Of a DNA stretch of 38,472 bases, positions 1 to 11,300 are shown one piece after another. The position numbers and the translations under genes were made by a program. The DNA comes from JBCBJX01 sp038522735. GTDB lineage: Bacteria > Pseudomonadota > Alphaproteobacteria > Caulobacterales > Parvularculaceae. How positions within the stretch are numbered: position 1 is the first letter of the stretch; each line of letters starts with the position of its first letter. Under the pieces are notes generated by a model that did not search any database, was not told where the DNA came from, and saw nothing but the letters and a program-made list of their open reading frames with translations. The stretch covers positions 1-38,472 of the forward strand of contig JBCBJX010000020.1 in assembly GCA_038522735.1 (NCBI GenBank), given 5' to 3'.

Positions 1-1416
<1,416 letters not shown>

Positions 1417-1499
1417 CGGCGGTTCGCCCCTCGAAAGCGATAGCGTCAAGCCACGATGACCGAAGCGCCTTTCCAATCCCTTACGGGCGTCGCGCCCGC

Positions 1500-2894
1500 T
1501 CAGCGATCCGCGAAAGCGAAAGGTGCGGTGGTGCGACGGTTGTCGTCGGGCGCGACCGGCCGGCCGATGGGCGGCTCGGCGCGGGCGATGCAGTCGGCCC
1601 TGTGGCAAAGGCGGCAGGTGACGCCGATCGGCGTCGCGCTGTCAGGGCCTGGACCCGCTTCGGCGTAGACGAGGCGATGAACATGGTCTCCTGAGCATCC
1701 AAGAGCGATGGCGCGCTCTGCGCGCGGCGCGCCGTAGGCGCCGCCGCCGGAGGTCACCGTGCGGGCGATCGAGAAGAACCGTTCTCCCTCCGGCAGCTCC
1801 AGCCACTGGGTGACGATCGTCCGTGGCGTGCGGAAGACCTGATGGACGCTCCATAGCGGACAGGAGCCGCCATGGCGCGCGAAGGGGAAGCCGGCGCCGT
1901 CGAGCCGCTTCGAGACATTGCCGGCGGCGTCGACGCGGACGAAGAAGAAAGGCACGCCTTCAGCGCCCGGTTTCTGCAGCGTCGTCAGCCGGTGGGCTGT
2001 CTGCTCGAAGCTCGCCCCGAACTGGCGTCCGAGCGCTTCGACGTCGTAGCGCCGCTCCTCAGCGGCTTTCAAAAAGGGGCGATAGGGCATGAGGATCGCC
2101 GCGGCGGCGTAGTTCGCGAGCGCCCGTCGGGCGACGCGTCGTCCGGTCTCGGAGGAAAAATCTCCCTCAGTCAGAGCAGCGTCGAGGCTGTCCGAGAGGT
2201 CGAGATAGGCGGCCTGGAGCGCCAGCTGAAAGGCGCTGGAGGCCGCGTCGAGCGTGTTGTCGACGACGATTTCGGATCGGTGCCGATCAAGGCGTCGCAC
2301 GGCGCCCGCCATCACCTCCGGCGGAAGCCGCCGGACGCCGAGCCCGTGCGTCTCGCGAAAATAGGCTGCAGCGCCGCCGGCCCGTTCGATCGCGAGCGCG
2401 GCGGCTTCAGACTGTTCGTCGAGGGCTGGAAAGTAGTTGCGACGCGCCTCGAGGAACCGGCGTGTCTCAGCGACGGGGTCCGCCTCGGAGACGCCGGCGG
2501 TTTCGTCTCGGTCGGCGAGAGCGAGCTGGCCTTCAGCGTAAGCCGTGTGCAGACGGATGAAGGCGTCGGCGAGGCCGGGCGTCGTCGCGGCGGCGTCGAC
2601 CAGCTCCGCTGCTGAAAGGTCGATATCGGCGAGCACGGGATCGCGGAGGAGGGCGACGAGGCGGCCCTCGGTCTCCGCCTGATCGTCGCGGGCGAACTGC
2701 GCAAGGTCGAACCGGTAGGCGTTGGCGAGGCGCAGCAGCACGTCCGCCGTCACCGGCCGCTGGTTGCGCTCCATGAGCGCGATGTAGGAGGCGGAGACGC
2801 CGACATCGGCGGCCATGCCGGCCTGCGTTACTCCCAGCTCCCGCCTCAGGCGGCGCAGCTTCGGCCCGATGTAAAGCGCGCGGTCCTTCGCCAT
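1500..2894 (-). CDS. ScfR/RamB-family XRE transcriptional regulator (short-chain acyl-CoA regulator)
   Basis: 464-aa regulator. Residues about 5-60 form a Cro/C1 helix-turn-helix (GVTQAGMAADVGVSASYIALMERNQRPV). The middle is an IrrE/ImmA-like (DUF955) region and the C-terminal half the DUF2083-type domain typical of RamB, PrpR, PccR and MccR (motifs AHRLTTLQKPGAEGVPFFFVR, CPLWSVHQVF, and a Cys cluster GVTCRLCHRADC). Family members sense short-chain acyl-CoAs and control acetate, propionate and glyoxylate-cycle genes; RamB of Corynebacterium and of Paracoccus controls isocitrate lyase. This gene is divergent from aceA, so control of aceA and of itself is the obvious inference. The ATG at 2894 is chosen over one 15 nt upstream because GAGGAA sits 7 nt before it. 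The sensed ligand is not determinable here. Confidence 0.9.
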   Translation of the reverse strand: MAKDRALYIGPKLRRLRRELGVTQAGMAADVGVSASYIALMERNQRPVTADVLLRLANAYRFDLAQFARDDQAETEGRLVALLRDPVLADIDLSAAELVDAAATTPGLADAFIRLHTAYAEGQLALADRDETAGVSEADPVAETRRFLEARRNYFPALDEQSEAAALAIERAGGAAAYFRETHGLGVRRLPPEVMAGAVRRLDRHRSEIVVDNTLDAASSAFQLALQAAYLDLSDSLDAALTEGDFSSETGRRVARRALANYAAAAILMPYRPFLKAAEERRYDVEALGRQFGASFEQTAHRLTTLQKPGAEGVPFFFVRVDAAGNVSKRLDGAGFPFARHGGSCPLWSVHQVFRTPRTIVTQWLELPEGERFFSIARTVTSGGGAYGAPRAERAIALGCSGDHVHRLVYAEAGPGPDSATPIGVTCRLCHRADCIARAEPPIGRPVAPDDNRRTTAPFAFADR

Positions 2895-2916
2895 GGCGCA
2901 ATTCCTCAAAAGTGTG

Positions 2917-3033
2917 ATGTATTACATTATTACAAGAAAAATTTGTAAAGCCTTACATGCGTACGCATCTCGGGTGGGTCGGACGCGGCGGGGGCTGCTA
3001 GCAGCACGTTCATTCTTCAGTCGCATGCTGCGA
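2917..3033. promoter_or_regulatory. Palindrome-rich divergent control region between scfR-type gene and aceA
   Basis: Six short inverted repeats lie in the 163-nt gap between the two start codons: ATGTAtTACAT (2917-2927), TTACAA-N7-TTGTAA (2930-2948), TGTAA-N4-TTACA (2944-2957), ATGCGTACGCAT (2957-2968), GCTGCTAGCAGC (2994-3005) and TCGCA-N3-TGCGA (3021-3033). The first three share a TTACA/TGTAA half-site, and ATTTGTAAA at 2941-2949 differs by one base from the TTTGCAAA core known for RamB-type regulators. Reading it as the ScfR operator for autoregulation and aceA control is inference. No convincing -35/-10 pair could be assigned. aceA has a good ribosome-binding site (AAAAGGAC) just before its ATG. 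Confidence 0.5.
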
Positions 3034-3057
3034 CCGCTCCGCAAAAGGACCTCATCC

Positions 3058-4650
3058 ATGACGTATCAAGACGAAATCCGAGAGGCGTCGAGCCTGATCA
3101 AGGGCTATGACGGAACCTGGAACGCGATCAGCGCCGAAAGCGTCGCGCGCATGCGCCTGCAGAACCGCTTCCGCACCGGCCTCGACATCGCGAAGTACAC
3201 CGCGAAAATCATGCGCGAGGACATGGCTGCCTACGACGCGGACCCCGCGAACTACACCCAGTCCCTCGGCTGCTGGCACGGCTTCATCGGCCAGCAGAAA
3301 ATGATTTCCATCAAGAAGCATTTCGGCTCCACCAAAAGGCGGTATCTCTATCTGTCAGGCTGGATGGTCGCAGCGCTGCGCTCGGAATTCGGTCCGCTGC
3401 CGGATCAGTCGATGCACGAGAAAACAGCCGTCCCGGCGCTGATTGAAGAACTCTACACCTTCCTGAAACAGGCCGATGCCCGCGAGCTCGGCATGATGTT
3501 CCGCGACCTCGACGCCGCGCGGGAGGCCGGCGACGGGGTGAAGGAGAAAGAGCTTCTCGCCGCCATCGACGGCTATGAAACCCATGTCGTGCCGATCATC
3601 GCAGATATCGACGCAGGCTTCGGCAACGCCGAGGCGACCTATCTGCTCGCGAAGAAAATGATCGAGGCCGGCGCCTGCGCCCTGCAGATCGAGAACCAGG
3701 TGTCCGATGAGAAGCAGTGCGGCCATCAGGACGGCAAGGTCACCGTTCCGCATGAGGAATTCATCGCCAAGATCCGGGCCTGCCGTTACGCGTTCCTTGA
3801 GCTCGGCGTCGACGACGGCGTGATCGTCACTCGCACGGACTCCCTCGGCGCCGGACTTACCAAGCAGATCGCGTTTTCCCGCACGCCGGGCGATCTCGGC
3901 GATCAGTACAACGCCTTCCTCGACTGTGAGGAGGTGACCGCCGACCAGCTCGCCCCGTCGGACGTCGTCATCCAGCGCGACGGAAAGCTCATGCGCCCGA
4001 AGCGCCTGCCGTCGAACCTCTTCCAGTTTAAGAAGGGCACGGGCGTTGATCGCTGCGTCCTCGACTCGATCACGTCCCTGCAGAACGGCGCCGATCTCCT
4101 CTGGATCGAGACTGAAAAGCCGCATGTGGACCAGATCGCCGAGATGATGGACCGCGTGCGCGAGGTTATCCCGAACGCCAAGCTCGTCTACAACAACTCG
4201 CCGTCCTTCAACTGGACGCTGAATTTCCGTCAGCAAGTGTTCGATGCCTGGAAAGAGGCGGGTAAGGACGTCTCCGCGTATGATCGCGCGAACCTCATGT
4301 CGATCGAGTATGACGACACCGACCTCGCGCGCGAGGCGGATGAGAAGATCCGCACCTTCCAGCGCGACGGCTCGAAGCGCGCCGGCATCTTCCACCACCT
4401 CATCACGCTGCCGACCTACCACACGGCTGCGCTGTCGACGGACAACCTCGCCAAACGGTATTTCGGCGAGGAGGCGATGCTGGGATACGTCCTAAACGTT
4501 CAGCGTGAAGAAATCCGCCAGCAGATCGCCTGCGTGAAGCACCAGAACATGGCGGGCTCGGACATCGGCGACGACCATAAGGAGTACTTCGCCGGCGAGG
4601 CCGCCCTGAAGGCCGGCGGCAAGGACAATACGATGAACCAGTTCTCGTAA
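3058..4650 (+). CDS. aceA: Isocitrate lyase (long, Pseudomonas-type subfamily)
   Basis: 530-aa isocitrate lyase, which splits isocitrate into glyoxylate and succinate and commits carbon to the glyoxylate cycle during growth on acetate or fatty acids. The active-site motif is KQCGHQDGKV with catalytic Cys at about 221, the variant seen in the long (about 530 aa) subfamily rather than KKCGH of E. coli-type enzymes. Metal/substrate residues appear in ADIDAGFGN, and a late NNSPSFNW motif completes the site. The frame stays open upstream to 2893, but the ATG at 3058 follows a strong AAAAGGAC site and starts the family's usual N-terminus. It is divergent from a ScfR regulator, is followed by a hairpin terminator, and appears monocistronic. 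Malate synthase is not in the window. Confidence 0.96.
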   Translation: MTYQDEIREASSLIKGYDGTWNAISAESVARMRLQNRFRTGLDIAKYTAKIMREDMAAYDADPANYTQSLGCWHGFIGQQKMISIKKHFGSTKRRYLYLSGWMVAALRSEFGPLPDQSMHEKTAVPALIEELYTFLKQADARELGMMFRDLDAAREAGDGVKEKELLAAIDGYETHVVPIIADIDAGFGNAEATYLLAKKMIEAGACALQIENQVSDEKQCGHQDGKVTVPHEEFIAKIRACRYAFLELGVDDGVIVTRTDSLGAGLTKQIAFSRTPGDLGDQYNAFLDCEEVTADQLAPSDVVIQRDGKLMRPKRLPSNLFQFKKGTGVDRCVLDSITSLQNGADLLWIETEKPHVDQIAEMMDRVREVIPNAKLVYNNSPSFNWTLNFRQQVFDAWKEAGKDVSAYDRANLMSIEYDDTDLAREADEKIRTFQRDGSKRAGIFHHLITLPTYHTAALSTDNLAKRYFGEEAMLGYVLNVQREEIRQQIACVKHQNMAGSDIGDDHKEYFAGEAALKAGGKDNTMNQFS

Positions 4651-4672
4651 GAGAACGGTCCTTCGAAAGCTG

Positions 4673-4701
4673 AAGCCGGTCGCGGTGCGGCCGGCTTTTT
4701 T
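4673..4701 (+). terminator. Rho-independent terminator of aceA
   Basis: Starting 22 nt after the aceA stop there is a 7-bp stem, AAGCCGG (4673-4679) with CCGGCTT (4691-4697), an 11-nt GC-rich loop, and a run of six T residues (4696-4701). It lies between the convergent ends of aceA and the M1 peptidase gene; the T run serves only the plus strand. Confidence 0.85.
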
Positions 4702-4731
4702 GTGCGCGCCATGAAGTGGATGCGCGATCAA

Positions 4732-6339
4732 TCAGGGGCAGGCGGCCGTGATCGGGAGGCTCCGCAAGAGGTCCCCGTCAGGATCGATCCTGAGATCAGC
4801 GGACGACGGAACAGGGACCAGCGCTTCGCCGTTGGACATTGCGATCACCTTGCGAACGCCGTCGATCTCGATCGCGACGGGAAGCGGAAACGGCGCGCCG
4901 CTAGAGAGCCGCCAGGTGAGGCGCACAGCCTCCTCCCCGCGGGCAATAAGAAGCTCCGGAGGCGTCCGTGTTGAGAGAAAGGCGTTGAAAAACCAGCTGA
5001 GATCTTCGCCAGCCTGATCCGAGGCTATCTCGACGAAGTCCCCGGTCGAGCGATAGACCCGGCCCGGATCATTTCCAATCAGCTCCCGGACGGCCTCCCA
5101 GAAGGCCTCCTCGCCGATCAGCCAGCGGAGGGTGTGTAAGGTGAGCGCGCCCTTGTAGTAGACGTCGTTGCCGATATCGAAACCGCTGCGGTCGTCCTTG
5201 ATCGGCACGATCGGCTCGCAGTTTTTAAGCTGTAGGCGGTAATTGTAGAGATAGTGGTCGAACGCCTGGTCGCCGACAATGCGAGCGGCGTAGTCGGCCT
5301 GCATGTATGTCGCGAAGCCTTCGTGCAGCCAGAAATCGCTATCGTCCGCATGGGTCATCGCATTGCCGAACCACTCATGCGAAAGCTCGTGCTGGAGGAG
5401 CCAGTCGAAACCGTGCGGGTGGACGGGGAAGCCGGCGCCGTAGGCGTTGATCGTCTGGTGCTCCATGCCGAAAAAGGGCGTCTCGACGATCCCGACCTTC
5501 TCATCCGGCCACGGATAGGGGCCGAGGCGTTCTTCAAAATAATGGAGCTGTCGCTTCAGATCGTCGATGAGGCGGAGCGCTTTCTCCCGGTTTTCCGGCA
5601 GCACCCAGACCTGAATCGGCGTTTCGACGCCGGCTTCAGAGCGATGAACATCTTCAAGCTCTGTATAAGGTCCGATCCCGACCGCGACGTTGTAGGGGCT
5701 GATCGGATAGTCCGTCCGCCAGCGATAGGTCGTCGTCTTTTTCGCTTTTTCGACTTCTTCAAGGACGCCGTTCGAGGCGGCGAAGAGGCCTCGGGGAACT
5801 GTCAGCGTGATTTCCATCGCGTCGGGTTTGTCGAGGAACTGGTCCTTGCACGGCCACCAGAGGTCGCAGCCCTCGCCCTGGACGGCGGTTCCGATCCATG
5901 GCGCACCATCCTCGGTTTTCGACCAGACGAGGCCGCCGTCCCACGGAGCGTTGCGGGCTTCATGGGGCTTGCCCTTGTAATCGACGGCGACGGTGAAGCG
6001 CGTCCCGGCGTCGATATCGGCCGTCGCGAAGAGCCTGCCGTCGCCCCGGCGATGGGACGCTTCGGCGCCGTCTATGCGGACGGAGCGCACCTTGAACCGA
6101 GCGTCGAGGTCGAGAACCGCCTCCTTGATCGGCGCGAGCGCGAGCGCCGTCATCTCCATCCGTCCGGAAATGGACTTTCTGCGCGGTTTGAATTCGATTG
6201 AAAGGTCGTAGGCGAGGACATCGTAAGCGTCCTGAAGCGGATGCGGCGCGCGGGCGGTGAGCGCCGTCTCCGGTGCGAGGCGCGGCGTCGCGCAGCCCGC
6301 AATCATCGTCACCCACGCCAGAATTCCAATCAACCGCAT
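4732..6339 (-). CDS. M1-family zinc metallopeptidase, lipoprotein
   Basis: 535-aa gluzincin aminopeptidase. The N-terminus MRLIGILAWVTMIAGC is a lipoprotein signal with lipobox IAGC (Cys16), so the enzyme should be lipid-anchored in the envelope. The zinc site is HELSH (317-321) with the third ligand Glu340, an exact HEXXH-x18-E spacing. The substrate-recognition motif normally GxMEN reads GMEHQ (about 291-295), a variant found in some bacterial M1 subfamilies. The likely transition-state Tyr is in NDVYYKGAL. The frame is open further upstream to 6540, but the ATG at 6339 alone gives a signal peptide, with AAGGCGGG in front. It is divergent from the XRE gene across 267 nt that show a half-site TTAACCAT (minus strand, 6364-6371) and a TTGACA (6514-6519) but no full promoter I would defend. 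Cellular substrate unknown. Confidence 0.9.
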   Translation of the reverse strand: MRLIGILAWVTMIAGCATPRLAPETALTARAPHPLQDAYDVLAYDLSIEFKPRRKSISGRMEMTALALAPIKEAVLDLDARFKVRSVRIDGAEASHRRGDGRLFATADIDAGTRFTVAVDYKGKPHEARNAPWDGGLVWSKTEDGAPWIGTAVQGEGCDLWWPCKDQFLDKPDAMEITLTVPRGLFAASNGVLEEVEKAKKTTTYRWRTDYPISPYNVAVGIGPYTELEDVHRSEAGVETPIQVWVLPENREKALRLIDDLKRQLHYFEERLGPYPWPDEKVGIVETPFFGMEHQTINAYGAGFPVHPHGFDWLLQHELSHEWFGNAMTHADDSDFWLHEGFATYMQADYAARIVGDQAFDHYLYNYRLQLKNCEPIVPIKDDRSGFDIGNDVYYKGALTLHTLRWLIGEEAFWEAVRELIGNDPGRVYRSTGDFVEIASDQAGEDLSWFFNAFLSTRTPPELLIARGEEAVRLTWRLSSGAPFPLPVAIEIDGVRKVIAMSNGEALVPVPSSADLRIDPDGDLLRSLPITAACP

Positions 6340-6606
6340 CGTCGCCCGCCTTCGCCCATCACCATGGTTAATTCGTAACTTATCTCGCTGGGGGCTTTGA
6401 CGACAGACGATCCGGCGTCGACGGACTGGCACGAGTATTGAAACCGGAGAGTAAAATACAGAACCCAGGAAATATCGAAAGTTTCGCAATTCCATACAGA
6501 TGGATATTTTCTGTTGACAAACGAGTCGGCGGCGCCGCACCGGTTCGGCTTCACAAAACGATTAGCAAAACTGAACGCTGACAAGGGCTTGGGGAGTATT
6601 CGCACC

Positions 6607-7044
6607 ATGAACGATCGCCGTACCGGCCAACGAAAGGCCACGCCGATCGACGAGCATGTGGGACGACGCATTCGAGCGCGCCGCAACGACAACCGTCTCA
6701 ATCTGGAAACGGTCGCAAACGCTATCGGGTGCTCGACACAGCAGCTCCGGAAGTATGAAACGGGCGAGAACCGCGCTTCGGCCGGCGTCTTGCACCGCCT
6801 TGGCCGCGCCCTCGGCGTCCGCCCGAGCTATTTCTTCGCAGAGAGTGAGTTCATTCAGGACGATCTGGCGGTTCCGACGCTCGTCTCGGGCGGCGACGCT
6901 GTTATCGCAGGCTTCGCCGAGGGAGACGCCGACGACGAAGGCGACGCCGCTATCGTCATGGCCGCCGCCCAAGCCGTCGAAGACGAGGATCTCCGCCGGA
7001 CCCTCGCAGCGCTCGCCCGCCTCGCCGAGCGCTCCGTCGATTAA
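6607..7044 (+). CDS. Small XRE-family DNA-binding regulator
   Basis: 145-aa protein with a Cro/C1 helix-turn-helix at about residues 15-75 (RRIRARRNDNRLNLETVANAIG, TQQLRKYETGENRASAGVLHRLGRALGV). The C-terminal half is acidic and alanine-rich with no recognised ligand domain, ending in a helix resembling the tails of other short alphaproteobacterial XRE proteins. The ATG at 6607 is preceded by GGGGAG about 9 nt upstream; an earlier in-frame ATG at 6514 would add unrelated sequence and overlaps a possible TTGACA element. It is divergent from the M1 lipoprotein and convergent with gcdH, 22 nt away. Target genes are unknown. Confidence 0.85.
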   Translation: MNDRRTGQRKATPIDEHVGRRIRARRNDNRLNLETVANAIGCSTQQLRKYETGENRASAGVLHRLGRALGVRPSYFFAESEFIQDDLAVPTLVSGGDAVIAGFAEGDADDEGDAAIVMAAAQAVEDEDLRRTLAALARLAERSVD

Positions 7045-7066
7045 AGCGAGCAGCCCGTCGCCGAGC

Positions 7067-8263
7067 CTAGAACGCCGCGAGCCCCGTCTGCGCCCGACCC
7101 AGGATCAGCGCGTGGATGTCGTGCGTCCCCTCATAGGTGTTGACGGTCTCCAGGTTGATGGCGTGGCGGAGCACCGGCCAGTCTTCCGAGATGCCGGCGC
7201 CGCCGAGGACGTCCCGCGCTTCGCGCGCGATCGCGAGGGCTTTGCCGCAATTGTTCCGCTTCATGAGCGATATCGCCTCCGGCATCCAAGCGCCCTCGTC
7301 GAGAAGCTGGCCCAGGCGCAGCGACCCCTGAAGGCCGAGGGCGATTTCCGTCTGCATGTCGGCGAGTTTTTTCTGGACGAGCTGCACGCCGGCGATCGGC
7401 TTGCCGAACACCTTGCGGTCCATGGCGTAGTCGCGCGCCGCGCGCCAGCAGCCTTCGGCGGCGCCCATGGCGCCCCATGAAATTCCGTACCGCGCTTTGT
7501 TAAGGCAGGAGAACGGCCCGCGCAGACCTTTCACATTCGGCAGAAGGCGATCTTCGGGGATCTCGACGCCGTCCAGCACGATCTCTCCGGTGATCGAAGC
7601 GCGCAAGGACAGCTTCCCTTCAATCTTCGGCGCGCTGAAGCCCCGATCGCCCTTCTCGACGATGAAGCCGCGGATCTCTCCGTCGAGCTTCGCCCAGACG
7701 ACGGCGACCTCCGCGATCGGCGAGTTTGAAATCCAGTACTTGCCCCCGTCGAGCTTGAAGCCGGCCGAGGTGCGCTCCGCGCGGGTGCGCATGGAAGCGG
7801 GGTCCGAGCCGCCATCCGCTTCGGTGAGGCCGAAGCAGCCGACCCATTCGCCTGTCGCGAGCTTCGGCAGGTACTTCTTTTTCTGGCTCTCAGTACCAAA
7901 GGCGTAGATCGGGTACATGACGAGGGAAGACTGGACCGACATCGCGGAGCGATAGCCGCTGTCGATCCGCTCGATCTCCCGGGCGATCAGTCCGTAAGCG
8001 ACGTGATTGACGCCGGCGCCGCCATATTCCTCCGGGATTGTCGGGCCAAGAAAACCAAGAGCCCCCATCTCGGTCATGATCTCCCGGTCGAAGCGCTCCT
8101 CGCGGAAGGCCGAGACAACCCGCGGGGCGAGCTTTTCCTCCGCGAACGCCCGCGCTGTTTCGGAGATCATCCGCTCCTCGTCCGAGAGCTGTTCGGCGAG
8201 GGCCAGCGGATCGGTCCAGTCGAAGGTGCGGGCGGGCGTCGTCGCTTTTTCGGTCGCGGCCAT
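7067..8263 (-). CDS. gcdH: Glutaryl-CoA dehydrogenase
   Basis: 398-aa FAD enzyme of the acyl-CoA dehydrogenase family that oxidises and decarboxylates glutaryl-CoA to crotonyl-CoA in lysine, tryptophan and benzoyl-CoA breakdown. It is assigned to GcdH rather than a generic acyl-CoA dehydrogenase by FDWTDPLALAEQLSDEERM at the N-terminus, the block DSGYRSAMSVQSSLVMYPI, CFGLTEADGGSDP, SPIAEVAVVWAK, KRNNCGKAL and NTYEGTHDIHALILGRA, which holds the catalytic Glu at about 378. The ATG at 8263 is preferred over one 30 nt upstream because a perfect AAGGAG lies 6 nt before it. It is the last gene of a possible tamA-tamB-gcdH transcription unit, 60 nt after tamB, although the function is unrelated. Confidence 0.94.
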   Translation of the reverse strand: MAATEKATTPARTFDWTDPLALAEQLSDEERMISETARAFAEEKLAPRVVSAFREERFDREIMTEMGALGFLGPTIPEEYGGAGVNHVAYGLIAREIERIDSGYRSAMSVQSSLVMYPIYAFGTESQKKKYLPKLATGEWVGCFGLTEADGGSDPASMRTRAERTSAGFKLDGGKYWISNSPIAEVAVVWAKLDGEIRGFIVEKGDRGFSAPKIEGKLSLRASITGEIVLDGVEIPEDRLLPNVKGLRGPFSCLNKARYGISWGAMGAAEGCWRAARDYAMDRKVFGKPIAGVQLVQKKLADMQTEIALGLQGSLRLGQLLDEGAWMPEAISLMKRNNCGKALAIAREARDVLGGAGISEDWPVLRHAINLETVNTYEGTHDIHALILGRAQTGLAAF

Positions 8264-8323
8264 CGGCGTCTCCTTGGTGTTGTCAGCCATCATATCAGCG
8301 GCCGGCTGCGAAGGCGAAAGAGG

Positions 8324-11300
8324 TCAGAAGTCGCGCTTGTAGTTGATCGAGGCGCGCTGGCCGCCGGACTGGCGGAGCTCGGTCTTGAGGCCGATGCGGT
8401 CGGTGAGTTCGATGTCGAGAACGAGCGCGGCGTTTTCACCCGCGAGGTCCTGCGTCGCTGAGAGAAAGACGCCGTCCGCGACGTATTTGCCCACGGTCAG
8501 CGAACTCGATGCGGCGTCCTCTCCCGCGGCCACCGAGAACTGATCGAGGCCGAAGCTGCGGCGGAGCTTGTCGGTGAACCCCGAACCGCCGAGCGGGCCG
8601 ACCGCTGCGAGCTGGGCGAGAGCGAAGGCGATCTGCAGCGCCTCGGTTTCCGTGAGCTCGCGCGCCGGCTTGCCGAAAAGGACGTAAGCCATCACGTCTT
8701 CATCCGGCTGCGTTGGAATGGCGCTCAGTTCGATTGACGGCGAGGACGACCGGCCGGTGACGCTGATGATGGCCGTGACGTCGTCCTCCGCCTCGTATTC
8801 AGCGCGGATGTTGAGCGTCGGGTCGAGGCCCGCGATGGCTGAGAAGGCGACCTCGCCCTCAGTGATGTCGAAGCGCCGGCCTGCGAACGTGAGAGAGCCC
8901 TGGCGGATGTTGAGCGAGCCCGTGAGGGTTGGCTCGACGGTCGTCCCGCCCACCGTCACATCGGCGCTCCATTCGGTGTCGAGCCCCCGACCGCGGATGT
9001 AGACCGCCTCGCGCGCCACGATGTCGAGATCGAGGGGCCCGCCGCGTGCGCGCCGCATCGCTGCGATCTCTTCCTGCGGAACGTCTGTGCGCACCACGTC
9101 GACCTCGACAAGGTTCGAGGCGACGCCCTTCGGGATCTGGGCGTCGAGCCGATTGACGACGAGGCGCCCGTCGATCCCGGGCGCGTTCAGCGGGCCTTCG
9201 ACCGAAAGCCGGCCGCTTGCAACGGCGACGACGTCTGAGGACGAAACCAGCGCCGCCTCGCGCAGGGCGAGGGTCGCGGAGAGGTTCTCCGCACCGAGAT
9301 CGATGGTCGCCGAACCTGTAATCGCCTCCGCATCGCCGCCGCGGGCGCCCGCCGCGCTCGCCTGGACGCTGAGGACGAGAGTTTCGGGCTCGCCGACGGC
9401 GTCGCCGCGCGCCGAGAGACTATTGAGGACCGCGCCGATTTCAGCGTTTTCGTAACGCCCGTCGTTGAGCGCGTATGCGATGTCGATGACGGGCGCCTCG
9501 AGCAGGCCGGAAATGCCGCCGCTCAACCGGATGTCGCCCTCGATGATATGGGGGGCGGGCGGTGTGAGGCTCATCAGCGGTTCGACCGGCCCTTCATAGA
9601 GAGCATCCGCCTCGATCGTATCGCCGAGCGAGAAGTCGGTCGCCGTCGCGCCCCGGGCGAGGGGCAGGGCGACGGACGCGAAAGGCCGCCGCTCGCCTGC
9701 GGCTTCGAGGCCGATATCGAGGGTGAGCGCCGAGCCGTCCCAGTCAAGCTCGGCGGCGAGGACGCCGATCTCGTATTCGTCGTTCAACCCCGTGAGCGTG
9801 ATGGCGCCGGAGCCGGGGCGCGCGGCTGCGGTGTCGAGGCTCATGCGGCCGTCGAGAATGGCGGCGAGACCGGGGAGCGCGAGTCCCGCGGCGTTTAGCG
9901 TGACGGCGATCCGTTCCGCGCCGGCCACCAGCGACGCCTCGGCGGAGCCCCGTTCGTTCACGGAGAGAACGAGGTTTTCCACGACAACCTGCTCGCCCGT
10001 CCGGATCGTCGCTGGCGAAACGAGACGCAGCGCCTCGTCGGAGACGATAGCGGAGAAGGTCGAGAGCACGATGGAGGGCGATTGAGACTGCGTGTCGATC
10101 CGGGCTGCAAGATCGAGATCGCGCACCGCTACCCCGGCTGCAATGCGCGGCGCGGCGAGGCTCACCTCAATCGCGTCGGCCGGCCCGTTCGCTGTCAGAC
10201 GAATTGACGAAGCCGCGATCGACGCCGTCCGGAGGTCGTCGATGGAAACCGTCGCCTCCAGCACGCCAGACTGGGTGCGGTCGATATCGAGGGCCGCCGC
10301 GCCGGTCACGGGGCCGGCGAACGGCGCGGAGAAATCGTCCTGAAACGCGGCCTCAAGCTTTGCGCGAATGGCGCCGTCCGCCTCGGCCGCTGCATAGCCA
10401 TTGATCGAGAAGTCCGGACCCGTTGCAACAAGACGCGAGATCTCGCCACGGTCGCCGCGCCAGCTGAAGGCCGTCGATCCGCGGATCCCGGAGCTTGCGG
10501 AGACAAGGGTCGCATCGCCCGCAAGATCGTCCGGCCGGCCGCGTACCCGCGCCTCAAGCGTCGCGGGCGTCAGCTGGACCGCGTTCACGGCGCCTGCCGG
10601 CGTGTCTAGCCGCAGGGTCGCGTTGAGATCATCGAGCGGGCCGACCGCCGTCGCCGACGCCTGCGCCGGGCCGGAGAGCTGCAAATCCGGGACGAACGCG
10701 CCAATGAGCGCCGCGCCGGCGCGCGCGACGAGCGCGGCGTCGATCCGCTCTTCCGCATACCGCACCCGCCCCGTGGCGGAGGCGTCGCCCGCTTCTATTC
10801 TGATGTCCGAAAGATCGATGGCTCCGTCTGCGTCGTAACGGGCTTGAAGCGAGGCGTCGGCGCCGCGGCCGAACGCCGTCGCGAGGGCCCCGGACGTATA
10901 GACGCCCTCGGCGAAGCGCGCTGTCAGGGACGCGCCGACGGCGCCGTCGTCGCCGACCCTGACATCCGCCGCCTCAAGGCGCGCCGCGCGGTTCCGGAGC
11001 GAGAGGGAGCCGCGCCAGCCGGGTCCCGAAAACCGGCCCGCGCGGCGCTCCGCACCCGCCTCCAGAGCCCATGGCGCGAAGAGGGCGGCGGGGGCCGCGT
11101 CCGTCGCGAAACGATCATCGGGATCAATCTCGAAGGAGAGGTCGGCCGCACGCGGATCGCCGTTTCGGTGCCGCAGCCGTGCGGATCCCGAGAGCTCGCC
11201 CGCCGCTGTCCTCAGAGTGTCGATCTCCGCGGCCAGCAGCCCGCGCTCGAAGGCGGTCCTGAGCGTGAGATCGACCGTTTCGCCGAGAAGGTTGCGGGTT

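Noticed and set aside
3355..4422. 355-codon open frame antisense to aceA
   Set aside because: Mirror of the strongly biased aceA codons; its translation is rich in R, D, V and H with no recognisable motif, and aceA is certain.
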